From Thalassiosira profunda (Eukaryota; Bacillariophyta; Thalassiosirophyceae; Thalassiosirales; Thalassiosiraceae): 12,954 nt of DNA. The notes under the pieces were generated by a model that was not told the DNA's origin, did no database searches, and saw nothing but the letters and a program-made list of their open reading frames with translations. This document shows, one piece after another, positions 6,354 through 12,786 of this stretch. Every line of letters starts with the position of its first letter. Position 1 is the stretch's first letter. Where the stretch lies: assembly GCA_036939355.1 (NCBI GenBank), contig JALLAP010000431.1, positions 1-12,954 on the forward strand, given 5' to 3'. A program made the position numbers and the translations under genes.

Positions 6354-8717
6354 TCAGTTGCTAATCGGATCCCAGATCCACAAGTTGGCCACGAACTTTA
6401 CGCCCTTCTCGACCTTCCCGCCTGCGTGCTGACTCAGATCGTCCATATTTCCATCGGGCAACACGTTATAAAAGACGACCGCCTTTCCGGACTGCGGATT
6501 TATTTTGACGCCATCGTGGAAGTCGGCAGTGACAGCTCGAGGAAAGGTCGTTTCTCCTCCCTTGAGTCCATTGCCGCCGTCCGACGATGATGCAGAGCGA
6601 CGAACGCCATTTTCAACGACATCGCCCTCGCCCGTCAAGTAGAGCAGCACGGTGGCATATCGCTTTGGCTGGTATCGGTTCTCAATGGATGGATATGTGA
6701 AATCGTGATGGGCCGAGTATTCCTCTCCCCGTCCGTATCGTAGCAGCTGCATGGCCTCAACGATGCGATCGTGTGTGTGCAACTCCCTCTCGCCTTCTTC
6801 TGCCTCCGAGTTATCTCGAGGCTGGTCCCTCATCAAGTTCTCGTCAATGCTCAGCAGATCTGCCACGCGATGGAAGATTGTATCCACAATTGCATCTTGT
6901 TCGCGATGAATCCAACCACCGGACGATGAGCGGGCGTCCGCCTTCGTTGCTCGAGCCTCTACATTCGCATTGCTCGCCGAAACGGTCGACTGCTTCATCT
7001 GCACATCGCCTTTGGTGCCCGAGGCGAGATCAATGAGATGCTGCACCTCCGCGGGCGAGAGGAATTTCTTAACCTCGAGAACTCTGGGAGCGACACTCCG
7101 GACTTTGAGATTGAGTTGCATGGTGGCATCGTCGCTGTTTGCGCCCTTCTGCTTCAAACTGCTCGATTGGAACGGTTTCGTTTCCAGGCGCCGTCTCTCG
7201 TCAGCTTCAGGGAGGTAGTCATCCTTGGTCAGGCGTTCCAACGATTGTGGAAGCGAGGTGAAGTACAAGTTCGACGTTTCGATTGTGTGCGTCTGGCCGA
7301 TGTAGTCCGCTTGCCACATGTGCAGTCCAAGCTCCTCGTCGGCGTTCACATAGGGCTGCGGAAAGTTGGCAAGCCACACCCTTCCAGTCTTGATTAAGTA
7401 ATCCCTCCCAAAGGTGCGGTCGACCGCCCATGCATCTCTGTCGAACCTCTGCTTTGCGGTCAACTTCGCCAGCTGATCCCTCTGCTCCTTCGACGACAAA
7501 TCCTCCAGCGGATCGTAATACAAAATCGGCTCGTCTTCCGTGACGGCCCACCTCTTCAGCTGGTGCCCCTTATCATACGTCGGAGCCAGGTAGAACGAAT
7601 GCCCCGGGAAGCTGGCCGTGCCAATGCTCTCAAATGCGGGCACCGTTCCAACAAGCACGGTGTGCATCTCGCCGGCCCGCGATCCCGATGCGATTCGTCC
7701 GCCGTCCCAGTACAGATTCAGAGGCTGCGGGGATAAGTTGACGAACTTCATCGCGTATCCTGTAAAGGTCAGCGAGGCCGGGGGCATGCCGTAGTTCGGC
7801 TCCCGTTCCGCAGTGTCGTGCTTGCTTCGATAAAAGGTCGAGACGTGCGGTTCTTTGTACACCTTGGTAGTTCCGCGAATGGAGCGTCCGGAATATTTGT
7901 TGAGCGAGTATTGATGCAGCAGGCATATATGCTGGCGATCCACCGAAGTTGATGGCAGATGAGACCGAACGATGGACTCGGTTTGGTCCAGCATCAATCC
8001 CTCTCCCTCGTTGGCGTCGAGGAGTTCGTCCACCTCGTTCATTATCTTGTCGGATTCGTAGCTCCCGAGATAGTTCACGTCCTCATAGACCATGCTGGAG
8101 TCCACTCCCAGCGCATCCGCCAAGTAGTACGAGTGCAGGACGCGCACGCTGGGCTTCAGTGGGAGGATGAACTCCAGCTCCACCAATTTGTCGTTGCTGT
8201 TTTCCGTAACACGAGATGCGTCAGTGTTGGTGGGGCAGAAGGAGAGGCCGCCCGTGCGCTGGAAATTCCTCGCCCTCGCGTGTCCTCTAGTATCTCTCTT
8301 CGTTGCGCCACCCGGTGCCTTTCCGAGGGCGCGCTCCAACGCCCGTCTGCTCTGGGAGGCGGGGATGACGTCCATCGACGGCGCCGCGTAGGGCGCCTCC
8401 CCCACAACGCCTTCGGTATGAATATCCTTCGCTGCCTCCCATCTTTGTCTCACGGCGTGCCAGTCCCTCGCCAGCTCCTCCCTCCACGCACCGAAACCGC
8501 CCTGGAGGTTGGCGTGGAAGGCCACCGCTGCAACGACGGCCACGAGGACCGCGAGCAGATGCTGCTTCAGCTCGCCACACCCGCCAACGTCCCTCTCTGC
8601 CTCCTCCTCGCCGCACTCATCCTCCGAGTCGGAGTAGTGCTCGGTGGTGCAGGGCTGGAGGTCCATCTCCTCCTCCGGGTAGCAGCCGCCGCCGTCGCGC
8701 TCTCCCCCCTGCACCAT
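6354..8717 (-). CDS. membrane-anchored prolyl 4-hydroxylase (2OG/Fe(II) dioxygenase) with large N-terminal region
   Basis: ATG 8715-8717, stop 6354-6356; 787 residues without introns. Residues 1-45 are acidic; 53-69 (HLLAVLVAVVAAVAFHA) form one membrane span, giving a type II topology with the bulk probably in the ER/Golgi lumen. The catalytic domain is at about 540-787: iron ligands H670 and D672 in YSAHHDF and H764 in SQHAGG, and the 2-oxoglutarate-binding K774 in KGVKFVANLW; GGETTFP at 720-726 is also typical. The enzyme hydroxylates peptidyl proline using 2-oxoglutarate, O2, Fe(II) and usually ascorbate. Most algal and plant P4Hs are about 280-350 residues, so about 470 residues (70-540) are extra. 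Within them, 321-380 (KFVNLSPQPLNLYWDGG ... FPGHSFYLAP) resembles the beta domain of VHL, which binds hydroxyproline; that part is inference. The target protein is unknown (cell-wall or secreted glycoproteins are candidates). Confidence 0.88.
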   Translation of the reverse strand: MVQGGERDGGGCYPEEEMDLQPCTTEHYSDSEDECGEEEAERDVGGCGELKQHLLAVLVAVVAAVAFHANLQGGFGAWREELARDWHAVRQRWEAAKDIHTEGVVGEAPYAAPSMDVIPASQSRRALERALGKAPGGATKRDTRGHARARNFQRTGGLSFCPTNTDASRVTENSNDKLVELEFILPLKPSVRVLHSYYLADALGVDSSMVYEDVNYLGSYESDKIMNEVDELLDANEGEGLMLDQTESIVRSHLPSTSVDRQHICLLHQYSLNKYSGRSIRGTTKVYKEPHVSTFYRSKHDTAEREPNYGMPPASLTFTGYAMKFVNLSPQPLNLYWDGGRIASGSRAGEMHTVLVGTVPAFESIGTASFPGHSFYLAPTYDKGHQLKRWAVTEDEPILYYDPLEDLSSKEQRDQLAKLTAKQRFDRDAWAVDRTFGRDYLIKTGRVWLANFPQPYVNADEELGLHMWQADYIGQTHTIETSNLYFTSLPQSLERLTKDDYLPEADERRRLETKPFQSSSLKQKGANSDDATMQLNLKVRSVAPRVLEVKKFLSPAEVQHLIDLASGTKGDVQMKQSTVSASNANVEARATKADARSSSGGWIHREQDAIVDTIFHRVADLLSIDENLMRDQPRDNSEAEEGERELHTHDRIVEAMQLLRYGRGEEYSAHHDFTYPSIENRYQPKRYATVLLYLTGEGDVVENGVRRSASSSDGGNGLKGGETTFPRAVTADFHDGVKINPQSGKAVVFYNVLPDGNMDDLSQHAGGKVEKGVKFVANLWIWDPISN

Positions 8718-9099
8718 TGCCTAGTCGAGGTTCACCTCCTGCTTCACCTTCGCTTGCAAAATAAAAAGTGAACCCAGCGGCGCGCGCCACAACTGCAACG
8801 GTCAAGACCCCACGAGTTGATCCCGACTTACCTACTTCAACTTGACCGTAAAATTTGGGGGAGAAAAGAGGTGGGGTCTAATTTTATTGGACGCACCCCC
8901 CCGCCCACTGCCAACTGCCAAGTCCGTTGGCCTGACGGCCACTCCTCCCCGCACCAGCACCTCTCGTCCGCGGTCGCCCTCCGTATTAGAGCCCCCGAGC
9001 CGGCAGTTGTCAGCTGGAGAAGCGCGAAAGCCGCTGCATTGATTGTATAAGCGGAGTAGCCGGGCGGGCAACGCCGAGAGAACATACGAGCCGAACGCG
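8718..9099. promoter_or_regulatory. divergent intergenic region between prolyl hydroxylase and small membrane protein
   Basis: 382 nt between divergent start codons. It contains A/T-rich stretches (AAAATAAAAAG at 8758-8768, AAAATTT at 8850-8856), a C-run (8897-8903) and TTGATTGTATAAGCG at 9039-9053. The TATAA here lies 47-51 nt before the ATG at 9100 and could be a core promoter element. No convincing coding sequence is present; the minus-strand open frame that crosses this region is judged fortuitous. Confidence 0.3.
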
Positions 9100-9255
9100 A
9101 TGACGATGGAATCGGCTTTGGAATCGGCGTGGACGTTCCTCAAGGTGACGCTCGCCTGCTCGCCCATCATAGGTATCGTTGCAATTTTGGCATTCGCGAG
9201 GGAGGACGAGGAGATGGAGACCGCGAAGAGGAAGGTGAAGTGCGCGCGGAGCTGA
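9100..9255 (+). CDS. small single-span membrane protein, unknown
   Basis: ATG 9100-9102 to TGA 9253-9255, 51 residues. An amphipathic N-terminus (MESALESAWTFLKVTL) leads into a hydrophobic segment, about residues 18-31 (LACSPIIGIVAILAF). A highly charged C-terminus follows (REDEEMETAKRKVK). Positive charge after the span suggests the C-terminal tail faces the cytosol or matrix. The frame is open further upstream to 9043, but the GTATAA there looks like promoter, so the ATG at 9100 is preferred (a second ATG follows at 9106). Size and layout resemble accessory subunits of respiratory or photosynthetic membrane complexes, but no specific family is recognised. Support is limited to composition and codon use. 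Confidence 0.4.
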   Translation: MTMESALESAWTFLKVTLACSPIIGIVAILAFAREDEEMETAKRKVKCARS

Positions 9256-9669
9256 TAAATGGAACGGTGGGCGATGGCGCAGTAGGATGAGTGGCGTTCG
9301 ACATGAGGAGGCCAGTTGATGCAAATTGCACCCCTCAATGCGCCCGTCCACTGACAATTATCAAAATTAGCGTGCGCAGCAAAAGTTACTGGAATGACGG
9401 TCTCGCAATCACATCGAACGCCGATGCTTGCGTGAAAGACCTGAGAATGTAACAAAACATTGCGCGTGGCGAGGGATGGATACTATTGGTTGAATGAGCG
9501 AGGTTGAGATCAGTCGAGCGAATTCTATTCTATTCTGTACAAATTATTACGGCCGGAAGCAAATCAACCGAATAAAGGAAGGGCGTCTGTTCCGTGCTGG
9601 CATGAACTGTCACGTGCGTCCAACTATGTCCAGAAAACGCATGTGCTTTGCCCACACCAGCAAGGTCTT

Positions 9670-9726
9670 TCAGGCCGCGATGCATGCGCTATCAATCGAT
9701 GCAGCACCCACATCTGCGGCCGTCAT
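9670..9726 (-). ncRNA. candidate SECIS element in the GPx 3' UTR
   Basis: Read on the minus strand, the segment starts ATGAC at 9726 and ends TGA at 9670, 52 nt past the GPx stop codon. GGCCGC and GCGGCC pair perfectly next to the ATGA/TGA quartet, with the unpaired C after ATGA placed as in known animal GPX SECIS elements. A second helix follows after a bulged A (GATGTGGGTGCT with AGCGCATGCATC, two G-U-rich steps and one mismatch), closing a ~12-nt loop. The usual unpaired AA or CC in the apical loop is missing and the helix is longer than normal. It is either a divergent SECIS or a coincidental stem. Its position and quartet make it the best candidate seen. Confidence 0.45.
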
Positions 9727-9778
9727 TCACATTCCTCTTCCTCCCATTTCAATTGTTGTATGCATCCCACCGTCTCTT

Positions 9779-10596
9779 TTAACTGCTCCCTCCAGCCTCC
9801 TTCTTCTTCAACAGCTCCTCGATGTCCGACACCATATCGTTCGGATTCGTCTTGGGACTGTACCGCTTGAACGGCGTCCCCTCGTGATCCACCAAGAATT
9901 TCGCAAAGTTCCACCGAATGTCCGTGGTCCGGTCCTCGGCGGGAAGCTTCGACTTCAAATACGAATACACCTCACGCGTACTCGCTCCATTGACGTGGCC
10001 CTTCTCGAACCACGTGAATTTGTTCTTGGCGCCGAATTTGCTCTCCACGAAGTCAAGGATCTCCTCGGGAGTTCCCTGTCGCATAATTGCAAAGGAAGGT
10101 GAGTTGTGCGACAGATCATATACACAGAACTGAAACGGAAGTATTGTAGGGCACTCACCGGCTCTTGGGCACCGAACTGGTTGCAGGGAAACGCCAGCAG
10201 GCGCAGGCCCCGCGCACTGTACTCGTCGTACAGCTTGGAGAATTGGACATAGTTGGCTTTCGTTAGCCCTCATTTGGACGCGACGTTGACGACGCAGAGG
10301 ACGTCGCCCTTGAACGCTTCCAACTTGACCTCGTGCCCATTCATATCGCGGTCCACGAGGTCGTAGAATGAAGACTTGTCTGCACCAATAATTGCAATTC
10401 ATTAGATGAGATCGTGCGTGCAACCCCACCCCCCAACGCGATGACGCACGCAGAACGACCCCATTCACATCTCGTGACACCACTCACCGGTGCCGGCGTC
10501 GCTCCCAAACATCAACTTGGTAGCCCCATCCTGGAGCTTCGCGAGCACTCCCATGGTTCTCTTGGATTGCAATTGTAGGGCCGCGGTGCGGAGCAT
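9779..10596 (-). CDS. GPX: glutathione peroxidase (GPX4-like), selenoprotein with in-frame UGA
   Basis: Exons on the minus strand: 10596-10488, 10379-10159, 10075-9779; 208 residues counting selenocysteine. The UGA at 10270-10272 falls exactly on the catalytic position: VNVASK-U-GLTKANY (U73), where other GPx have Cys or Sec. The rest of the tetrad is intact: Gln104 in FPCNQFG, and Trp165 and Asn166 in RWNFAKFLV. GTPEEILDFV, KGHVNG and YSPKTNP are also typical. The family reduces lipid and hydrogen peroxides with thiols (glutathione or thioredoxin). The first ATG (10596) gives a short basic leader, MLRTAALQLQSKRT, compatible with mitochondrial import; a second in-frame ATG at 10554 could give a cytosolic form. 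The frame stays open both sides of the UGA and both introns are standard, so this is not a pseudogene. It is transcribed divergently from the gene at 10815, and a SECIS-like stem lies after its stop. Confidence 0.9.
10076..10158 (-). other. intron 2 of GPx (83 nt)
   Basis: Donor GAGCCG|GTGAGT at 10158, acceptor ATGCGACAG| at 10076, phase 0; splicing restores NQFGAQEP-GTPEEI, a continuous GPx motif. Confidence 0.9.
10270..10272 (-). other. UGA selenocysteine codon of GPx
   Basis: AAA-TGA-GGG in the frame VNVASK-U-GLTK. The codon aligns with the catalytic Sec/Cys of the family. The reading frame continues correctly for 135 further residues across another intron. Confidence 0.9.
10380..10487 (-). 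other. intron 1 of GPx (108 nt)
   Basis: Donor ACCG|GTGAGTGG at 10487, acceptor ATTGGTGCAG| at 10380, phase 1; the split codon G|AC gives Asp, leading to DKSSFYDL. Confidence 0.85.
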
Positions 10597-10814
10597 CGGC
10601 TGCAGGAGTGGGATGGCGTGGCGGAGGGGAGGTGGAGGTGGGGGCGCGAGGGTCGAGGGGAGAATGACACGCGCCCAGAAGTACGTACTTACGAGTACCG
10701 ATAGGTACCTAACCGCTGTTGATGACCGCGCCAGGCGCTCAGAGGCGCGCGCTCCCAAGCTCCCATCAAATCTGCACCCCCAGCAGAGACCCCCCGCCAA
10801 AGCAAAGCGCCCCC
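10597..10814. promoter_or_regulatory. divergent promoter between GPx and the 10815 gene
   Basis: 218 nt between two divergent ATGs. On the GPx side the sequence is C/T-rich when read towards the gene, as in a 5' UTR. In the middle is a palindrome-rich block, AAGTACGTACTTACGAGTAC (10679-10698), followed by GGTACC (10704-10709). The word AAGTACGTAC also occurs upstream of the GNAT gene (1336-1345). Motif function is inferred from position only. Confidence 0.4.
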
Positions 10815-11647
10815 ATGGCGCCTCTCGCCCTCCTCGCCGGGCTGGTTGTCCTCTACAACATCGGGGCCGATCGGTACTCTCGTTGGAAGCTACGGGAAAT
10901 GGCATCGGTCCAGCCCTTCGAGGTCATCGATCCGACTGCATCCGGAAGTGAATTGATGATTGATGGCCCGTCACAGCTGAAGCGAACGGTGTCGCGAAGG
11001 ACGGGCCTGGTTGAAAACCCAGCCGACCGAGTTGCATGGAACACGTGGATTCAATCGCCCACTGGTCTGGCGCTCGACCGAGACAATCCCATTTCTCCTG
11101 GAAGGTACGCTTCACGTATCGATCAAACGTCAAGAAGGACGAAGCGAATTCAATCAAAAAGGCCCTCTTCCACATTCCAACATTACTCGGCTTCGTGTCG
11201 AAGGGAGAAGAGTGCATGGTTATCGATAGCGACGGAGGTGTCGTCATGATTGGACACTTTCGCAACCTTAGGCGCCTCACATCATATGAGATTAGGTGGA
11301 ACGGACACGTTGTATCTCATTCAAGCGGGCGGCCCTGCATACAATGGGATGGCACTGCCATGGTAACAAGAAGATTAGGGAAAACGACGACAACGTTGAA
11401 CCCGCCGATGAGCGAGAAACTGAGAAAAGCTCCCTGGATTATCCTGAAGGTAGACGGAGGACTGATCTGCTTCCGCGAAGAAGACGCGCCCTTTCATCTC
11501 GCGGCCGAGCCGGCGCAGTTTGTCGCGCACGAGAGGCGTATATTTGCCAACATCAGCGCCCTCGACATCACAATCGCCGCCTCTGGGAATAATTGCAACG
11601 CCGTCAACTGTGGCGCCTCTGATGTGCAGTCCGTTTTCCCGGTATGA
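10815..11647 (+). CDS. unknown protein with N-terminal hydrophobic anchor; gene structure unresolved
   Basis: ATG 10815 starts MAPLALLAGLVVLYNIGADR, a short membrane anchor or signal, then about 80 residues with ordinary codon use (…SVQPFEVIDPTASGSE … RVAWNTWIQS …). Near 11104 the convincing frame changes. The first frame degrades into Arg/Ser-rich sequence up to a stop at 11249, while another frame becomes protein-like from 11105 (VRFTYRSNVKKDEANSIKK … CMVIDSDGGVVMIGHFRNL) and stays open to TGA 11645-11647. A donor GAAG|GTACGC lies at 11105, and acceptors at 11229 (GATAG) or 11271 (CTTAG) would restore the second frame with introns of 125 or 167 nt, but these remove part of the protein-like stretch. 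A one-base error or a real frameshift are alternatives. The 3' part overlaps an antisense ORF (11375-11734). No family recognised. Confidence 0.4.
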
Positions 11648-11734
11648 TGATGCGCCCTTCGCCACCGAACCGGCCCACGAGACGACGGCCGCGGCCGCCA
11701 AGAAGGCAGCAATTGCCATCATTGCAAAATTCAA
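11375..11734 (-). CDS. possible small secreted or membrane protein, antisense to the 10815 gene
   Basis: ATG 11732-11734, stop 11375-11377, 119 residues. Residues 1-27 look like a signal peptide or anchor (MNFAMMAIAAFLAAAAVVSW). The following part reads as an ordinary soluble protein (VDGVAIIPRGGD … PLVRDKLRRLGREMKGRVFFAEADQ); the last ~20 residues are Arg-rich and may lie past a missed splice site. The 25 nt before the ATG are C/T-rich, like a 5' UTR, and a MITE begins only 34 bp upstream. Its codons are exactly in register with those of the opposite plus-strand frame, so an open frame on one strand tends to create one on the other and probably only one is real. G-starting codons favour this strand; third-position GC favours the other. 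Function unknown. Confidence 0.4.
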   Translation of the reverse strand: MNFAMMAIAAFLAAAAVVSWAGSVAKGASSYRENGLHIRGATVDGVAIIPRGGDCDVEGADVGKYTPLVRDKLRRLGREMKGRVFFAEADQSSVYLQDNPGSFSQFLAHRRVQRCRRFP

Positions 11735-11768
11735 GGAGGAGAGAGGGCGGGCTTGCGCTGCGCCGATA

Positions 11769-12050
11769 GGCCTCGGGAAAATTACAAAGCCACTTTGGCC
11801 AAATTACAAAGTGAATTACAAAATCACGGCCTACGTGATTCCTACGTAGCTTTTGTACCAGTCACATCACGACATATCACGTCACAAAGTCACGCTCTCT
11901 CACGTCACGCCTTCTACAAGGTCTTTTACAAAGTGTGACCATCACGTGACTTCCATTTGTTAGTGAAAGCTAGCGTTGTAATTCACGTGAATTTTGTAAT
12001 TTTCGCTCCTCCAAAACTCCCAAATTACAAAATGGAATTTTCCCGAGGCC
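11769..12050. mobile_element. 282-bp MITE with TA target-site duplication (Tc1/mariner-like)
   Basis: Perfect 15-bp terminal inverted repeats GGCCTCGGGAAAATT (11769-11783 and 12036-12050), each flanked by TA (11767-11768, 12051-12052). The interior is A/T-rich, with repeated ATTACAAA/TTTGTAAT words and several CACGTG and TACGTA palindromes, and no ORF of note. Size, TIRs, TA duplication and lack of coding capacity fit a miniature inverted-repeat transposable element mobilised by a Tc1/mariner-type transposase. A second related end lies at 12221. Confidence 0.75.
11861..11910 (+). repeat. cluster of TCAC(G)/TCACGTCAC words inside the MITE
   Basis: GTCACATCAC, ATATCACGTCAC, AGTCACG and CTCACGTCACG follow one another in about 50 nt, with CACGTGAC near 11943. 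These resemble bZIP-type half-sites (CACGTCA/TGACGTG). As they lie within a MITE they could bring regulatory sites to neighbouring promoters; this is inference. Confidence 0.35.
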
Positions 12051-12220
12051 TATGCCTATCTACCTAGCGCCGAGCCAGCTTTGCGTTGCACTTCTTTATG
12101 TCATAGAATCTACATACGTAGGAATCAATACATAAATTGGAGGGATACAGCGGAGGAACTCGTATAGGAGGGTAAGCGGGATGACGGACGTACACAAAAA
12201 TCCGCCCCAATCCCAAATTA

Positions 12221-12321
12221 GGCCTGGGGAAAATTCCATTTTGTAAATTTGGGGGGCTCGAGGAGCCAAAATTACAAAATTACAAAGGAAATTACAAATC
12301 ACACGTGATCTTCGACGCTAG
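12221..12321 (+). repeat. left end of a second, related MITE copy (truncated or diverged)
   Basis: Preceded by TA (12219-12220), it starts GGCCTGGGGAAAATTCCATT and matches the inverted right end of the 11769-12050 MITE for about 100 bp. Shared blocks are CCATTTTGTAA, GGAGC, AAAATTACAAAATT and ACGCTAG. No opposite end is seen downstream, so the copy is broken or its other end is too diverged. Together with the first element it makes a large inverted repeat around a 168-bp spacer (12051-12218... starting after the first element). Confidence 0.6.
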
Positions 12322-12786
12322 ATTTACGCTTCGCCACTTGCGCGTGATCGTCGCTGTGTGACTCGCGCGTGGGTGTTGGGACACACACCCGAATCTCTCG
12401 CGAGCGCACTTACCGGATTTCGCCGCCGCCCACCACGACGCGGGCCGGCGACTTTGGGCTTTGCCGAGCGGGGATCGGACCCTACTAGGACGCCGGCGTT
12501 GAAAGTCCGCGGTTGTGTCAGAGGCCGTTCAGTTTTAGTCGCGTTAGGTCGCACAAAGCCCCTCCGCAGAGACGAGTGCTCCATCAGACGAGCAAACCGA
12601 CGAGCGACGGGGCCAACAACACACCCAGCGTACCCTCCTGGGGTAGTGTGTGGCGGCTGGGGGTCGGGATTGGCTCTTGAGGCGCCGGTATCCAGTGTGG
12701 GACTGCACTTCTATCTAGGTAGTGGTTGTATGGTAAAAAGGAAAATCGAGTATGCGCAGTCCTAGAATGCCTTAGCGCTCGCTCCG
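12322..12786. other. 465 bp without a convincing gene
   Basis: GC-rich at first, then mixed. A frame open from 12358 to 12765 is rich in Arg, Gly and Pro, starts only with GTG, and shows no domain or good codon use, so it is not called. No tRNA, rRNA or repeat was recognised. The last part must contain the upstream region of the gene starting at 12787. Confidence 0.4.

Noticed and set aside
7959..8771. 270-codon frame antisense to the prolyl hydroxylase N-terminus
   Set aside because: Shadow frame; Leu/His/Arg-rich, no domain, and opposite to a convincing membrane-anchored protein.
8832..9455. 207-codon minus-strand frame across the 8718-9455 region
   Set aside because: Composition is irregular, no domain or leader is visible, it crosses the promoter region, and the small plus-strand ORF inside has a better coding character.
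10159..10379. GPx as a pseudogene because of the internal TGA
   Set aside because: The stop falls exactly on the Sec position, all other catalytic residues, frames and splice sites are intact, and a SECIS-like stem lies downstream.
12430..12500. tRNA-like stretch around GGGGATCGGACCC
   Set aside because: No acceptor stem, anticodon arm or proper TTCGANNCC T-loop could be assembled.
12358..12765. 135-codon plus-strand frame
   Set aside because: GTG start only, Arg/Gly/Pro-rich noise, no motif and no clear gene context.
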